Source: Planctomycetaceae bacterium (GTDB lineage Bacteria > Planctomycetota > Planctomycetia > Pirellulales > Thermoguttaceae). Taken from it: DNA of 43,973 nt. Under the pieces are notes generated by a model, which saw nothing but the letters and a program-made list of their open reading frames with translations, did not search any database and was not told the DNA's origin. Position numbers and translations under genes: made by a program. Shown here piece after piece: positions 36,681-43,973 of this stretch. Location: NCBI GenBank assembly GCA_012719125.1, contig JAAYAY010000260.1, positions 1 to 43,973 on the forward strand. The letters are read 5' to 3'. Numbering within the stretch: the first letter of the stretch is position 1; each line of letters starts with the position of its first letter.

Positions 36681-37919
36681 TCACGGTTCGGACGCGAGCC
36701 GGTCAAAGAGTTCGTGTACTTGGTTCACAATCCGCTCTTCCAAAGTGGGCTCCCAGGGACTGCTGGCTTCGTAGCCCCCCTCCAACAGGACTCGCTTGCT
36801 GGGAATGTAGCCGGAGTAGCCGTTCGAATAACCGGCCACCCAGACGGCAGGCCCGTCCGCCTTGGTAAGCTCGCTCTTGAGCCGCAACGAATAGTCGACC
36901 ACCACTTCATATCCCAGGAAGATCATGCACAGATCGTTGCCGAAGCGAACGACCTGCACCGGATAGGACAGATCGGGCTTGCCCGCTTCGGTGTAGGCCA
37001 GATCCACCGTTTCGAACACCGAGCGGAGCGGACCGTGCAGAGGCCGCTGGTGCCTGGGCGTCTTCTGACCCACCTCAAGAGCCGCCTCGACGGCCGTGGC
37101 CAGCGATTGGCCGTGACGCTGGGCGTACTTGAGCTCGCTCCGCGGATAGGGATTCTGATCGGCGCCGCAGCCCATCATGAACATGGCGGTCGCCTCCGGG
37201 TGATCCTGCTGAAAGTACTGCTGCGCATGCCCTGCGTAGTCTCCCTGCCATTTCCGGAAGCCCATCGTCGTGTTGTGGCACGCATAGCCAAACACGACGG
37301 CGCGCAACTTGCCCTCGGCATCATCCACCTGCAGAACGGGAACCGTATGATCCACCGGCCCGTTCGGGTTCGGATGGTTCCGGTAGCCGGCATCCGTGGG
37401 CGTGCGCCGATTCATGGCGAACCCGCACTTGGCGTGACAGTAGGAAAGCGAGGCCGGCTCCAATTTGCCCAACGCCTGGCCGACGAGTTCCACCAGCGCC
37501 GCCGCCAACCAGTCGAAGTAATCTCGAGCGTCGTCGCGGCCGTAGTCCGGTCCGCAGTGGGTGTGCGATGCGTTCATGACCAGGGCCTTCGGCGGAAGCT
37601 TGTAGCGCTCTTCCACCTGGGCCGCCACAGCCTCTCGGAGCTTGCCGCGGACGCCGATCAAGTCCATGGTCACGATCACCAGGCGGTGCCCCTGGGCGTC
37701 TTCGATCGCCAGCGCCTTGGCAAACAGGTCCTGCTCGGTCCCCTCCGACGGTTCTTTGCGAGCCGCATAGCCGGCCATCTGCATCGGTCGCTGGGGCGTG
37801 ATGACCACCGAAGCCACGCCGGCTTTCCACTCGGGCGCCGCGGCCGTTGGTTCCTCAGCCGCAGAGGCAATGGAAACGAAAATCAGTCCGGCAAGAATGG
37901 AGAGAAGGTGCTTCTTCAT
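36681..37919 (-). CDS. Secreted ceramidase-like hydrolase (neutral/alkaline non-lysosomal ceramidase N-terminal domain)
   Basis: A 412-aa exported protein of the neutral/alkaline ceramidase family (PF04734), whose known members split ceramide into sphingosine and fatty acid at a zinc site. The ATG at 37919 begins a Sec signal peptide (MKKHLLSILAGLIFVSIASA). The core has the family start WKAGVASVVITPQRPMQMAGY, NASHTHCGPDYG (His ligands), a His-rich stretch FGYACHNTTMGF and MFMMGCGADQNP. The protein lacks the C-terminal domain found in full-size ceramidases. It is much more common in planctomycetes than sphingolipids are, so the substrate is unknown. It lies downstream of the frameshifted ORF and the FAD oxidoreductases. 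Confidence 0.82.
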   Translation of the reverse strand: MKKHLLSILAGLIFVSIASAAEEPTAAAPEWKAGVASVVITPQRPMQMAGYAARKEPSEGTEQDLFAKALAIEDAQGHRLVIVTMDLIGVRGKLREAVAAQVEERYKLPPKALVMNASHTHCGPDYGRDDARDYFDWLAAALVELVGQALGKLEPASLSYCHAKCGFAMNRRTPTDAGYRNHPNPNGPVDHTVPVLQVDDAEGKLRAVVFGYACHNTTMGFRKWQGDYAGHAQQYFQQDHPEATAMFMMGCGADQNPYPRSELKYAQRHGQSLATAVEAALEVGQKTPRHQRPLHGPLRSVFETVDLAYTEAGKPDLSYPVQVVRFGNDLCMIFLGYEVVVDYSLRLKSELTKADGPAVWVAGYSNGYSGYIPSKRVLLEGGYEASSPWEPTLEERIVNQVHELFDRLASEP

Positions 37920-38005
37920 GACAGAGCTCCCGCGGTGACGATTCGTATGGGCCGGCGCAACGCCGGATGATGGTTCTGCTTTGACGTACGGAAAGCGACA
38001 CCCGG

Positions 38006-38217
38006 TCATGAGCCGATCTTCTCCCGTTCCAACTCCGAAGCAATGTTGCCGCACCATCGAATGCCTCGTGTGGCGACCAGATGGGGAAGGTCTTGTCCAG
38101 GTCAGGCGTTATCATGCCGTCCTCTGATGCAACATCGGCGGCCAAGAACTGGATCAACCGAAGCTTGTCAACTCGTGGCAAGGCGTGCAGAGTCGGTAAC
38201 AGTTCACTCAGCGTCAT
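38006..38217 (-). pseudogene. Small conserved-looking ORF with a single-base frameshift
   Basis: From ATG 38217 the frame reads MTLSELLPTLHALPRVDKLR and then DVASEDGMITPDLDKTFPIWSPHEAFDGAATLLR. After that it turns into Arg/Ser-rich sequence that runs on to 37855. Adding one base after CTTCG near 38043 restores a terminal ELEREKIGS followed by TGA at 38006-38008, giving a compact 70-residue protein. The pattern LSELLP...DKLRLIQFLAADVA...IWSPHEAF is that of a small conserved protein that I recall from planctomycete and cyanobacterial genomes, often near toxin genes. A sequencing error is an alternative. No Shine-Dalgarno is obvious. Confidence 0.5.
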
Positions 38218-38304
38218 CCTGAGATTTCCCGATTATGTGGCTCTTGTCGCCAAACTCCATTTTACCTCAACGGACAATCGAAGGAACCCGCATGGAGGCT
38301 GGAG

Positions 38305-39642
38305 TCACACCCCAAGCTTCGCTCCCCGCTCCTCCACTGTCTTCCGCACCAATCCGGCATCCAAGTCCCGCGGATCACAGCCCCGCTTTATCGCCTCTGC
38401 CGCCGCAATGCCGGCCGCCTGGCCCAGCATGGAGCAGGTCGTGCTGACCCGGGCGCTGGAAAGGGCCAGTTGATCGGCCGAGAAGCACCGTCCCGCCGCC
38501 TGCAAGTTCTTCGCGTCTCGAACGAGCAGCGATCGGAACGGAATCTGATAAGGCGGAACCTGCATCTCTTCGTGGCTGAGAATGTACGTCCGCTTGTCGT
38601 CGTCCGGCTTGTGCCCGTCGAGATAGAACGTCCCCCTCGCAACGGCGTCGTCGAACTCCCGGGCGGCACGCAGGTCGTCGACCACGAGCGTATAGTCGCC
38701 CACGATCCGGCAGCCCTCCCGAATGCCGATGATCGGCGAACAATGATCCAGCCGCCACGGCTTCTTCTCCACCCGCTGGTGATAATCGAGCACCTCCATC
38801 ATCCGCCGCCGCCCCCGGATCTCCGCGGCCGTCAGGCTCTCCGTGTCGGTCGAATCAAACATCGGGATCTTCACCTTGATCGCGTTGCCCCGCGGCCCGT
38901 CCGGCCAAACGCTCGTCATCGGCAGCTCGTCCTTCGTCCGAATCGGCTCGAAACGACCTTCCTGCAATTGCGGAAAGGCGTCCTTCGGCTCGACGTGCCG
39001 CACGAAGTACATCATCGACATGGGCAACTGCAACCCGTCCTCGGGCCGGCCCTTCACCGTGGCGAAGCCGCAGGCCCGGGCCAGGTCGGCCTCGCCCGAA
39101 CAATCGATGAACTGCTTCGCTCGAATCGCCTCCGGACCCGATTTGCCGCACACGATACACTCGCGAATCCGCCCGTCCTTCTCGATCGCGTCGACGAACC
39201 GCGTATGCAGCAGCAGCTTGACGCCCCGCTGCAGCAGCATCTCCTGGAGCACGATCGCCAGGATCTCATAGTGAAACACGGGCTTCTTCTCTTCGATCGC
39301 CTTGAACCGCCGCAGCTCGGCCAGAATCGTATCAAACACCTCCCCCTGCCCGGTCAATTGCCCGCAGAAATTGGCCACCCCGCCGCTCGTCATATCGCCG
39401 CCGGTAACGGCGAACCGCTCGACGAGCAGGACCTTGGCCCCCGACCGGGCCGCCGCGCAGGCCGCCGACACCCCCGCAATCCCCCCGCCAATCACCGCCA
39501 CGTCGGCCTCATACCGAACCGGCACACTCCGCGACCAGGCCACCTCACCCGCCGCTTTCGGTTCTGCAGCAGCCCCGCCGCGGGCTCCAAGCAACCAGGA
39601 AGAACAGGCCGTAGCAAGTTGCAGGAAATGGCGTCGTTTCAT
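38305..39642 (-). CDS. Tat-exported FAD-dependent oxidoreductase
   Basis: A 445-aa flavoprotein of the FAD_oxidored type (PF12831). The N-terminus KRRHFLQLATACSSWLLGA has the twin-arginine pattern, so it is exported folded with cofactor. The Rossmann motif VAVIGGGIAGVSAACAAAR is followed by an acidic strand end (VLLVERF), and the later FIDCSGEADLA, LVVDDLRAA and IPFRSLLVRDAKNLQAAGRC match the family. Length is normal. The substrate is unknown; related enzymes act on sugars or on halogenated or amine compounds. It is 40 nt downstream of a second, larger FAD enzyme in the same direction and is probably co-transcribed with it. Confidence 0.86.
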   Translation of the reverse strand: MKRRHFLQLATACSSWLLGARGGAAAEPKAAGEVAWSRSVPVRYEADVAVIGGGIAGVSAACAAARSGAKVLLVERFAVTGGDMTSGGVANFCGQLTGQGEVFDTILAELRRFKAIEEKKPVFHYEILAIVLQEMLLQRGVKLLLHTRFVDAIEKDGRIRECIVCGKSGPEAIRAKQFIDCSGEADLARACGFATVKGRPEDGLQLPMSMMYFVRHVEPKDAFPQLQEGRFEPIRTKDELPMTSVWPDGPRGNAIKVKIPMFDSTDTESLTAAEIRGRRRMMEVLDYHQRVEKKPWRLDHCSPIIGIREGCRIVGDYTLVVDDLRAAREFDDAVARGTFYLDGHKPDDDKRTYILSHEEMQVPPYQIPFRSLLVRDAKNLQAAGRCFSADQLALSSARVSTTCSMLGQAAGIAAAEAIKRGCDPRDLDAGLVRKTVEERGAKLGV

Positions 39643-39682
39643 GGAAGATGTCTCGCTCGAGAGATGGTTGACCCCATTTGCT

Positions 39683-42517
39683 CTACTTCTTCACGGCCTG
39701 CACGCAATCAGCCACCACGTAACCCTCCGTATCGGCATTCGAGATTTCGACGACGGCCTCCTCTCCCGCCGTGAGATCGAACGTTCCCAGCGGAAGGAAC
39801 AGATCCTGGATCGGCGGCTTCTTGGTCTGGTCGACGTGGACGACGGTGGCCCGATCGCCGATGCGAACGGTCACCGGCACCCGCGAAGCCCGGTTAGTGT
39901 AGGCGACGTAACCCAGCCGGATCTCGTAGCGGCCCGACTCGGCAACCTTGACGCGGAACCGCAGCGTCTTCAACCCCTTCCCCTCGTTACCGTCGTGGAG
40001 ATAGTCCTCACCCACGAAATGGTCCGACCAGGTCGAGTGCACCCAGCCGCCAAACTGCCGGGCCGTCGTATCGTCGAAGACGAGGCCCTCCAGCTTCTTC
40101 GGATCGAGCCCCGGCATCGACCGATCGTCGTCGCCCCAAGGCAGCCAGGGACCCTCGTCGGGAAGACGCATGTTGGCATGGGCCCGCTGGGCAATCTCCA
40201 CCAGGCGCTGCGGCTCGTCGTAGACGCGGATTTCGCAGACGGCGGACGGCTCGTCTTCCGACAGGCGGATCGCATCGGCCGTGACCGCCTGGTCCAGCCC
40301 CAGAACATGCCGCCGGTGGCGATTGTCGTCGATTTCGACGATCTTCTGCCACTGGCCCTTGCAGCGGGCCTCGACGGCAAACGATCGCGGAACCGTATCC
40401 GTCGTTTGAAAACTGACATGGACCATGTTGAACGTGACCGGCTTGGCCCACGCCAGTTCCACCCAGTGGGGACCGGCGACACTCGGGTCGGGCCCCCAGG
40501 CGTTCGTGGTTTCCTTCATTCGTTCGCCCACCGCCCGGGCCAGTCCGTTCATGACGTTCTCCGGCAGCATCTTCTCGCCGCTCGTGTGCGTGCGCCAACT
40601 CGAAGCGGTGGCGGTCGCCTTGCGGGCCAGGTCGTGGGCGTCGTCGGCCTGAAGCTCGAAGATCGTGGCCCCTTCCTTGAGCAACTGCTGCTGCAAGGCG
40701 GCCATGTGGTTCTGACAGACGCCGCGGGGCGTTGTCTGCTCATGGACGCAGAACGCGGCCCCCGTGCCGGCCGCATGGCCCATCACGGCACAGGTCAGCA
40801 TCACGCGGGTGTCGGACATGCCCAGATGGCTGGCCGAGATGTTGCGCCCGGCCATCAGCAGGTTGTCGACGTTCTTCGAGTAGAGGCAGCGGAACGGAAT
40901 CGAGAAGGGCACGCCCATGTAGTGGCTTTCCGTGCGGTCGCGGTGCTGGGCCGTGGCGCCTTGGTGGAAGAAACCGCCCGAGTAGTGGTCGTCGACGCTC
41001 CAGGCGCCAAAGGCCACGCGATCGGGAAACAAGGTCTGCTCGCCGATGTCGTTCTGGGTGAGCACATAGTCGCCGATCAGGCGGCGGTTTTCGCGTTTGC
41101 CCGCGATGTGTCCGACCCAGGCGAGTTCGTAGTTCGCAGCCCGCTCCTTGTCGCGGTCGCAGCGGTTCTTGGTGTGGTCCCACAGGCCGTAGATCAGCCG
41201 CAACAGATCGTCGCGGATCTCTTCAGCGTCGGCGTACGTATCGCGAAGCCCGCCCAATTCGATCATCCACTGGTAGTCGATCTCGATCGAGGTGGTCAGC
41301 TTCGGGTGGCGTTCCGGATTGAAGCTGTCGCAGGTGGGGTACGGATAGATCCACGACGGAGCCTCGAACGGCCGCGGCTCGCCCATATCGCGGGCGAAGT
41401 ACTTGAGCCCGTTGCCCATGGTATGTTTGCTCGGCTCGTCCGGCGCCCAGGGCTCGTTGTACATCGACTTGGGCTCTTTGCCCTGGCGATACTCGGCCCC
41501 GGCCGCCACGCCGACCACGCTGTCGCCCGTGCAGTCGAGAAACACCTTGGCCGGGAAACGCATTCGTTTTCCCGAGCGAACGTCGACCGCATCGACGGCC
41601 GCAATGCGTTTCTCCTTGCCGGGCTGCATCTCGACGCCGGTGGCGTGGGTATTCAGGTGCAGATCGAGGTTCGGTTCGAGCCGCACCAATCTCAGCAGGC
41701 GATTGGAGTAGAGTTTGCCTTCGGAGACGCGCTGGTTGCCGGCCGTGCGGTACTCGTCGACAATGCCCGTTTCCCGCGGATCGAGTGGATACTTGGACCG
41801 GTAGATGCCGGCCCAGGCGCCGACGGGCGGAACGAGAATCTCGCTGCTGGCGTTGCCGCCGAGAATCGGCCGGTTCTGAATCAACACGGTGCTGCATCCG
41901 TTGCGGGCCGCGGCCACGGCCGCCGTGCAGCCGGCCAACCCGCCGCCGACCACGACAACGTCGACCTCGGGCATCACTTCCACGGCTCGGCTCACGCCGC
42001 CGTGCGTCTCTCGCAGGGCCGCGATGGCCGCCGTGTCTTGGGGAGGAATCCAACCGAGATCATCGGTCAGCACGACCACGTCGCAGCGGCCGTAGTAACC
42101 GGTCAGGTCGTGCACTTTGAGTTCCACCTTGCCGCTCAGATCGTAGACACCGCCGTCCTCCCACGACCAGCCTTTCTTGCCGTTGGCTCCGAAGGCTTCA
42201 GCGGCGGCCTGGCGGTTCACCAGAACCTGAAACTTGCCCGGATGATGCTCGGGCACCCAGTCCTTGGCCCGCACCCAGAGCCGATACTTGCCGGGCCGGG
42301 GGAGCGTGGCGGTGGTGCTCGCGTCGGCCACAGGTTTGCCCAGGCCGACGGCCAGCAGGTACGGCGAGCCCATCTGATCGATAAACTGGGCGTCGTTGAG
42401 CCAGCCGCCCGATTCCTCGAACTGCTCGGCCTCGAGCCACACGATCTCCGCCGGAAGCGGAGCGGCCGCCAAGGCGATCAGAACAAAGCATGACAGAAAG
42501 CTGATTGGTGGTCGCAT
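39683..42517 (-). CDS. Large secreted FAD-dependent oxidoreductase with carbohydrate-binding-like modules
   Basis: A 944-aa secreted flavoprotein. The ATG at 42517 begins a Sec signal (MRPPISFLSCFVLIALAAAP); 38 upstream in-frame residues look non-coding. Residues about 24-150 are a beta-rich, CBM-like module (VWLEAEQFEESGGW). The FAD domain begins at about 185 with VDVVVVGGGLAGCTAAVAAAR and keeps LDCTGDSVVGVAAGAEYR and VDNLLMAGRNISASHLGM. The C-terminal third has an F5/8-type-like module (MVHVSFQTTDTVPRSFAVEAR) and ends with a golvesin/Xly-like beta module (GRYEIRLGYVAYTNRASRVPV). The two binding modules suggest action on a polysaccharide or cell-surface substrate. It leads a minus-strand block with the smaller FAD gene. 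Confidence 0.85.
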   Translation of the reverse strand: MRPPISFLSCFVLIALAAAPLPAEIVWLEAEQFEESGGWLNDAQFIDQMGSPYLLAVGLGKPVADASTTATLPRPGKYRLWVRAKDWVPEHHPGKFQVLVNRQAAAEAFGANGKKGWSWEDGGVYDLSGKVELKVHDLTGYYGRCDVVVLTDDLGWIPPQDTAAIAALRETHGGVSRAVEVMPEVDVVVVGGGLAGCTAAVAAARNGCSTVLIQNRPILGGNASSEILVPPVGAWAGIYRSKYPLDPRETGIVDEYRTAGNQRVSEGKLYSNRLLRLVRLEPNLDLHLNTHATGVEMQPGKEKRIAAVDAVDVRSGKRMRFPAKVFLDCTGDSVVGVAAGAEYRQGKEPKSMYNEPWAPDEPSKHTMGNGLKYFARDMGEPRPFEAPSWIYPYPTCDSFNPERHPKLTTSIEIDYQWMIELGGLRDTYADAEEIRDDLLRLIYGLWDHTKNRCDRDKERAANYELAWVGHIAGKRENRRLIGDYVLTQNDIGEQTLFPDRVAFGAWSVDDHYSGGFFHQGATAQHRDRTESHYMGVPFSIPFRCLYSKNVDNLLMAGRNISASHLGMSDTRVMLTCAVMGHAAGTGAAFCVHEQTTPRGVCQNHMAALQQQLLKEGATIFELQADDAHDLARKATATASSWRTHTSGEKMLPENVMNGLARAVGERMKETTNAWGPDPSVAGPHWVELAWAKPVTFNMVHVSFQTTDTVPRSFAVEARCKGQWQKIVEIDDNRHRRHVLGLDQAVTADAIRLSEDEPSAVCEIRVYDEPQRLVEIAQRAHANMRLPDEGPWLPWGDDDRSMPGLDPKKLEGLVFDDTTARQFGGWVHSTWSDHFVGEDYLHDGNEGKGLKTLRFRVKVAESGRYEIRLGYVAYTNRASRVPVTVRIGDRATVVHVDQTKKPPIQDLFLPLGTFDLTAGEEAVVEISNADTEGYVVADCVQAVKK

Positions 42518-42537
42518 GGATACGGTCCGTAATGCAG

Positions 42538-42661
42538 GTAGGTGCCGGGCGCCGCCCGGCTTCCGAAATCTCGAATTATTCTCCACCTCGCGCACGCCGC
42601 ACGACTCCTGAAGTTTGAGTCTTTCTCCCATTCAAGGTCCCGTGCGGCGCCCGGGACCTAC
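42538..42661. repeat. 22-bp inverted repeat upstream of the FAD oxidoreductase
   Basis: Arms at 42538-42559 and 42640-42661 are reverse complements with two mismatches over 22 positions (GTAGGTGCCGGGCGCCGCCCGG versus its partner). They are 80 nt apart, so this is either a stem with a large loop or a REP-like pair. The DNA is very GC-rich. The left arm is close to the start of the FAD oxidoreductase gene, so the element could lie in its 5' leader. Confidence 0.8.
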
Positions 42662-42797
42662 TGGAACCGCCCCCGCACCGCACCGATCGCTTGTCAGGGC
42701 CGGCCGAAACGATTAGATTCGCGTCATTCCGAACGTGCGGACCGGGTTTGAATAGATATTCTACACAGGGTTCTCTCGCGAAAACCAGGGGATTGGC

Positions 42798-43526
42798 ATG
42801 AACATCTTCATTGGCGAATTGATCGGCACGATGATGCTGGTCCTGCTTGGCGACGGGGTGGTTGCCAACGTGCTCCTGGCGAAAACGAAGGGGAACAACT
42901 CCGGCTGGATCGTGATCACGGCCGGTTGGGGCTTCGCGGTGGCCATTGGCGTCTACGTGGCCGGTTGGGCCAGCGGCGCCCACATCAACCCGGCGGTGAC
43001 GGTCGGTCTGCTGGCGGCCGGCGACGTGACTGCCGGCCAGGTGCCGGTTTACCTGGCCGGTCAATTCCTCGGTGCCTTCCTCGGCGCCCTGCTCGTCTAC
43101 CTGGCCTACCTGCCCCATTGGGAGCCCACGACCGACGTCACGGGCAAGCTCAGCGCGTTCTGCACCGTGCCCGCCATTCGCCACACGGCCGGCAACCTGA
43201 TTTGCGAGATCATCGGCACGGCCGCCTTGCTGATCGGTGCGCTCGGCATCAACAACACCAACAACGGCCTGGCCGGCGGTGTGGGGCCTTATGCCCTCGG
43301 CATTCTCGTCTTCGGCATCGGCCTGTCGCTGGGCGGCCCGACCGGCTATGCGATCAATCCGGCCCGCGATCTGGCACCGCGAATCGCCCACGCATTGCTG
43401 CCCATCCCCGGCAAGGGCGGCTCCGACTGGTCCTACGCCTGGATTCCGGTCGTCGGACCGATCATCGGCGGCGTAATCGGGGCGCTGGTCTACAGCACCC
43501 TCTTCGGCAGCTTGACGCCGGTGTGA
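42798..43526 (+). CDS. glpF: Aquaglyceroporin (GlpF-like MIP family channel)
   Basis: A 242-aa six-helix channel for glycerol, water or small polyols. Both NPA motifs are present: HINPAVTVG in the first half and AINPARDLAPR in the second. The Asp directly after the second NPAR is the residue that separates glycerol-type GlpF from strict aquaporins. The ATG at 42798 has AGGGG about 8 nt upstream. The N-terminus (MNIFIGELIGTMMLVLLGDGVVANVLL) is canonical for GlpF. Length is slightly short, as in other small bacterial members. No glpK or glpD is adjacent. Confidence 0.92.
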   Translation: MNIFIGELIGTMMLVLLGDGVVANVLLAKTKGNNSGWIVITAGWGFAVAIGVYVAGWASGAHINPAVTVGLLAAGDVTAGQVPVYLAGQFLGAFLGALLVYLAYLPHWEPTTDVTGKLSAFCTVPAIRHTAGNLICEIIGTAALLIGALGINNTNNGLAGGVGPYALGILVFGIGLSLGGPTGYAINPARDLAPRIAHALLPIPGKGGSDWSYAWIPVVGPIIGGVIGALVYSTLFGSLTPV

Positions 43527-43545
43527 CGGACACATAGTCAGTTGT

Positions 43546-43571
43546 CAGGGTTCAGGGTTCAGGGTTCAGGG
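43546..43571. repeat. Short GGTTCAG tandem repeat
   Basis: The heptamer GGTTCAG is repeated three times in succession, just after the glpF stop. It is low-complexity and may come from slippage. It opens the repeat-rich stretch (43527-43830, about 300 bases without a gene) that separates glpF from the terminase remnant. Confidence 0.8.
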
Positions 43572-43644
43572 GAGGAAAGGGCGGCGAGCTGCGCTCGCTT
43601 GGGAGGGGAAGTGGTTACTAGTGTCTTGGTTCAGGGCTTGCGCG

Positions 43645-43679
43645 CATGTTTGTGAAGGTTGGGTTGCGGGCTTGCCCCG
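43645..43679 (+). repeat. Copy 2 of the 35-bp dispersed repeat
   Basis: These 35 bases are identical to the reverse complement of 18732-18766. The partial match extends a few bases beyond each side (TGCGC before, CCCGTT-type bases after). It is 25 kb from copy 1 and in the opposite orientation, in non-coding DNA between glpF and the terminase remnant. Confidence 0.93.
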
Positions 43680-43702
43680 TTTTTTGGGGTGCATACGGTA
43701 CA

Positions 43703-43809
43703 GCCTCGCCTGCGGGGGCGGGTTGAACAATACGCTGGCCGGCGCCTGCGGTGGTGGGGTGAACGGTAGTGTAGCCGGCGCCTGCGGCTGGGCGTTAAAC
43801 GAGGTGATT
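43703..43809. repeat. Three degenerate 36-bp tandem units
   Basis: Three adjacent units of about 36 nt (43703-43737, 43738-43773, 43774-43809) share GCCKSCGCCTGCGG followed by a G-rich spacer and a GGTKRAAC-like box. The first unit is 35 nt and more diverged. The repeated period and position next to a 35-bp dispersed repeat suggest a small non-coding repeat array. The period and lack of identical spacers do not fit CRISPR. Confidence 0.7.
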
Positions 43810-43830
43810 GCATTGGTTGTGTTCTTTGGG

Positions 43831-43973
43831 CTATCCGACGGGGAGGCGGTTGCCGAGGCCGTCGTTGGGGCGGTGGCGGCCGGCGAGGAGTTCGGTGGCG
43901 AGGCGGAGGGCCATCTCGAGGGCGTCGGGGCCGTCGTCGTGGTCGGCGACGGGGAATTCCTGGAGTTGGTGGA
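43831..43973 (-). CDS. C-terminal end of a phage terminase large subunit-like protein (start outside window)
   Basis: The last 47 codons of a minus-strand gene are visible up to TAG at 43831. They read HQLQEFPVADHDDGPDALEM followed by ALRLATELLAGRHRPNDGLG. The HDDGPDALEMA pattern is the final active-site Asp segment of the RNase H-like nuclease domain of phage terminase large subunits, followed by a short helical end. If right, a prophage or phage-derived element starts just outside the right edge. The fragment is too short for a firm call. Confidence 0.62.
   Translation of the reverse strand, partial: HQLQEFPVADHDDGPDALEMALRLATELLAGRHRPNDGLGNRLPVG

Noticed and set aside
39302-42493. Plus-strand frame of 1063 codons
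   Set aside because: Antisense of the two FAD oxidoreductases, which have signal peptides and Rossmann motifs on the minus strand.
43703-43809. CRISPR array
   Set aside because: Units are degenerate and directly adjacent, with no unique spacers, and no cas genes are seen.

Overview
The window is high-GC bacterial DNA with the stamp of a Planctomycetota genome, most likely Pirellulales-like. The signs are a membrane-anchored Ser/Thr kinase of the planctomycete type, a J-like domain protein ending in two NPCBM-like modules, long Pro/Glu/Gly-rich linkers, an Flp-type pilin, secreted FAD-dependent oxidoreductases beside a ceramidase-like hydrolase, and many palindromic intergenic repeats. The taxonomic call is inference; no rRNA is present, and I saw no tRNA. 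Most of the window is chromosomal housekeeping; mobile-type traces are confined to intergenic repeats and the right edge.

Layout. 1-5.7 kb (minus): lipoprotein, J-like/NPCBM membrane protein, and an RND/HlyD-type efflux adaptor cut by the window edge. 6.1-8.4 kb (plus): histidine kinase with a degenerate receiver, and a YugP-like zinc protease. 8.5-18.0 kb (minus): Rnk-like regulator, Usp-Usp-TPR protein, a complete seven-gene Mrp Na+/H+ antiporter operon (mrpABCDEFG) with nearly every junction overlapping, a PsiE-like protein and an exported lactonase. 18.0-19.0 kb has no convincing gene and carries one copy of a dispersed repeat. 19.0-21.2 kb (minus): two membrane proteins, csrA and a 60-aa ORF behind a good sigma70-like promoter, with a hairpin terminator after csrA. 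21.4-26.1 kb (minus): a futalosine-pathway menaquinone block (UbiD-like mqnL, menG/ubiE, mqnP, mqnE) followed by a Nudix hydrolase. 26.3-29.5 kb (plus): comB, a HAMP remnant, an Flp-type pilin and glycyl-tRNA synthetase. 29.5-36.7 kb: Ser/Thr kinase (minus), a poly-glycine membrane protein, a decayed LuxR-type HTH gene and a large MscK-like channel (plus). 36.7-42.5 kb (minus): ceramidase-like hydrolase, a frameshifted small ORF and two FAD-dependent oxidoreductases. 42.8-43.5 kb (plus): aquaglyceroporin. The right edge holds repeats and the last codons of what looks like a phage terminase large subunit.

How the genes work together. The Mrp complex exchanges Na+ for H+ at the inner membrane, and the neighbouring Usp-TPR and Rnk-like genes suggest a stress setting. 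The menaquinone genes supply late steps of quinone synthesis. The 36.7-42.5 kb block encodes exported enzymes that probably act on complex organic substrates. The most unusual material is not a classical gene cluster. It is a set of long intergenic palindromes and dispersed repeats (8.4, 18.7, 31.4, 32.5, 42.6 and 43.6 kb) together with three small decaying genes (27.1, 32.7 and 38.1 kb).
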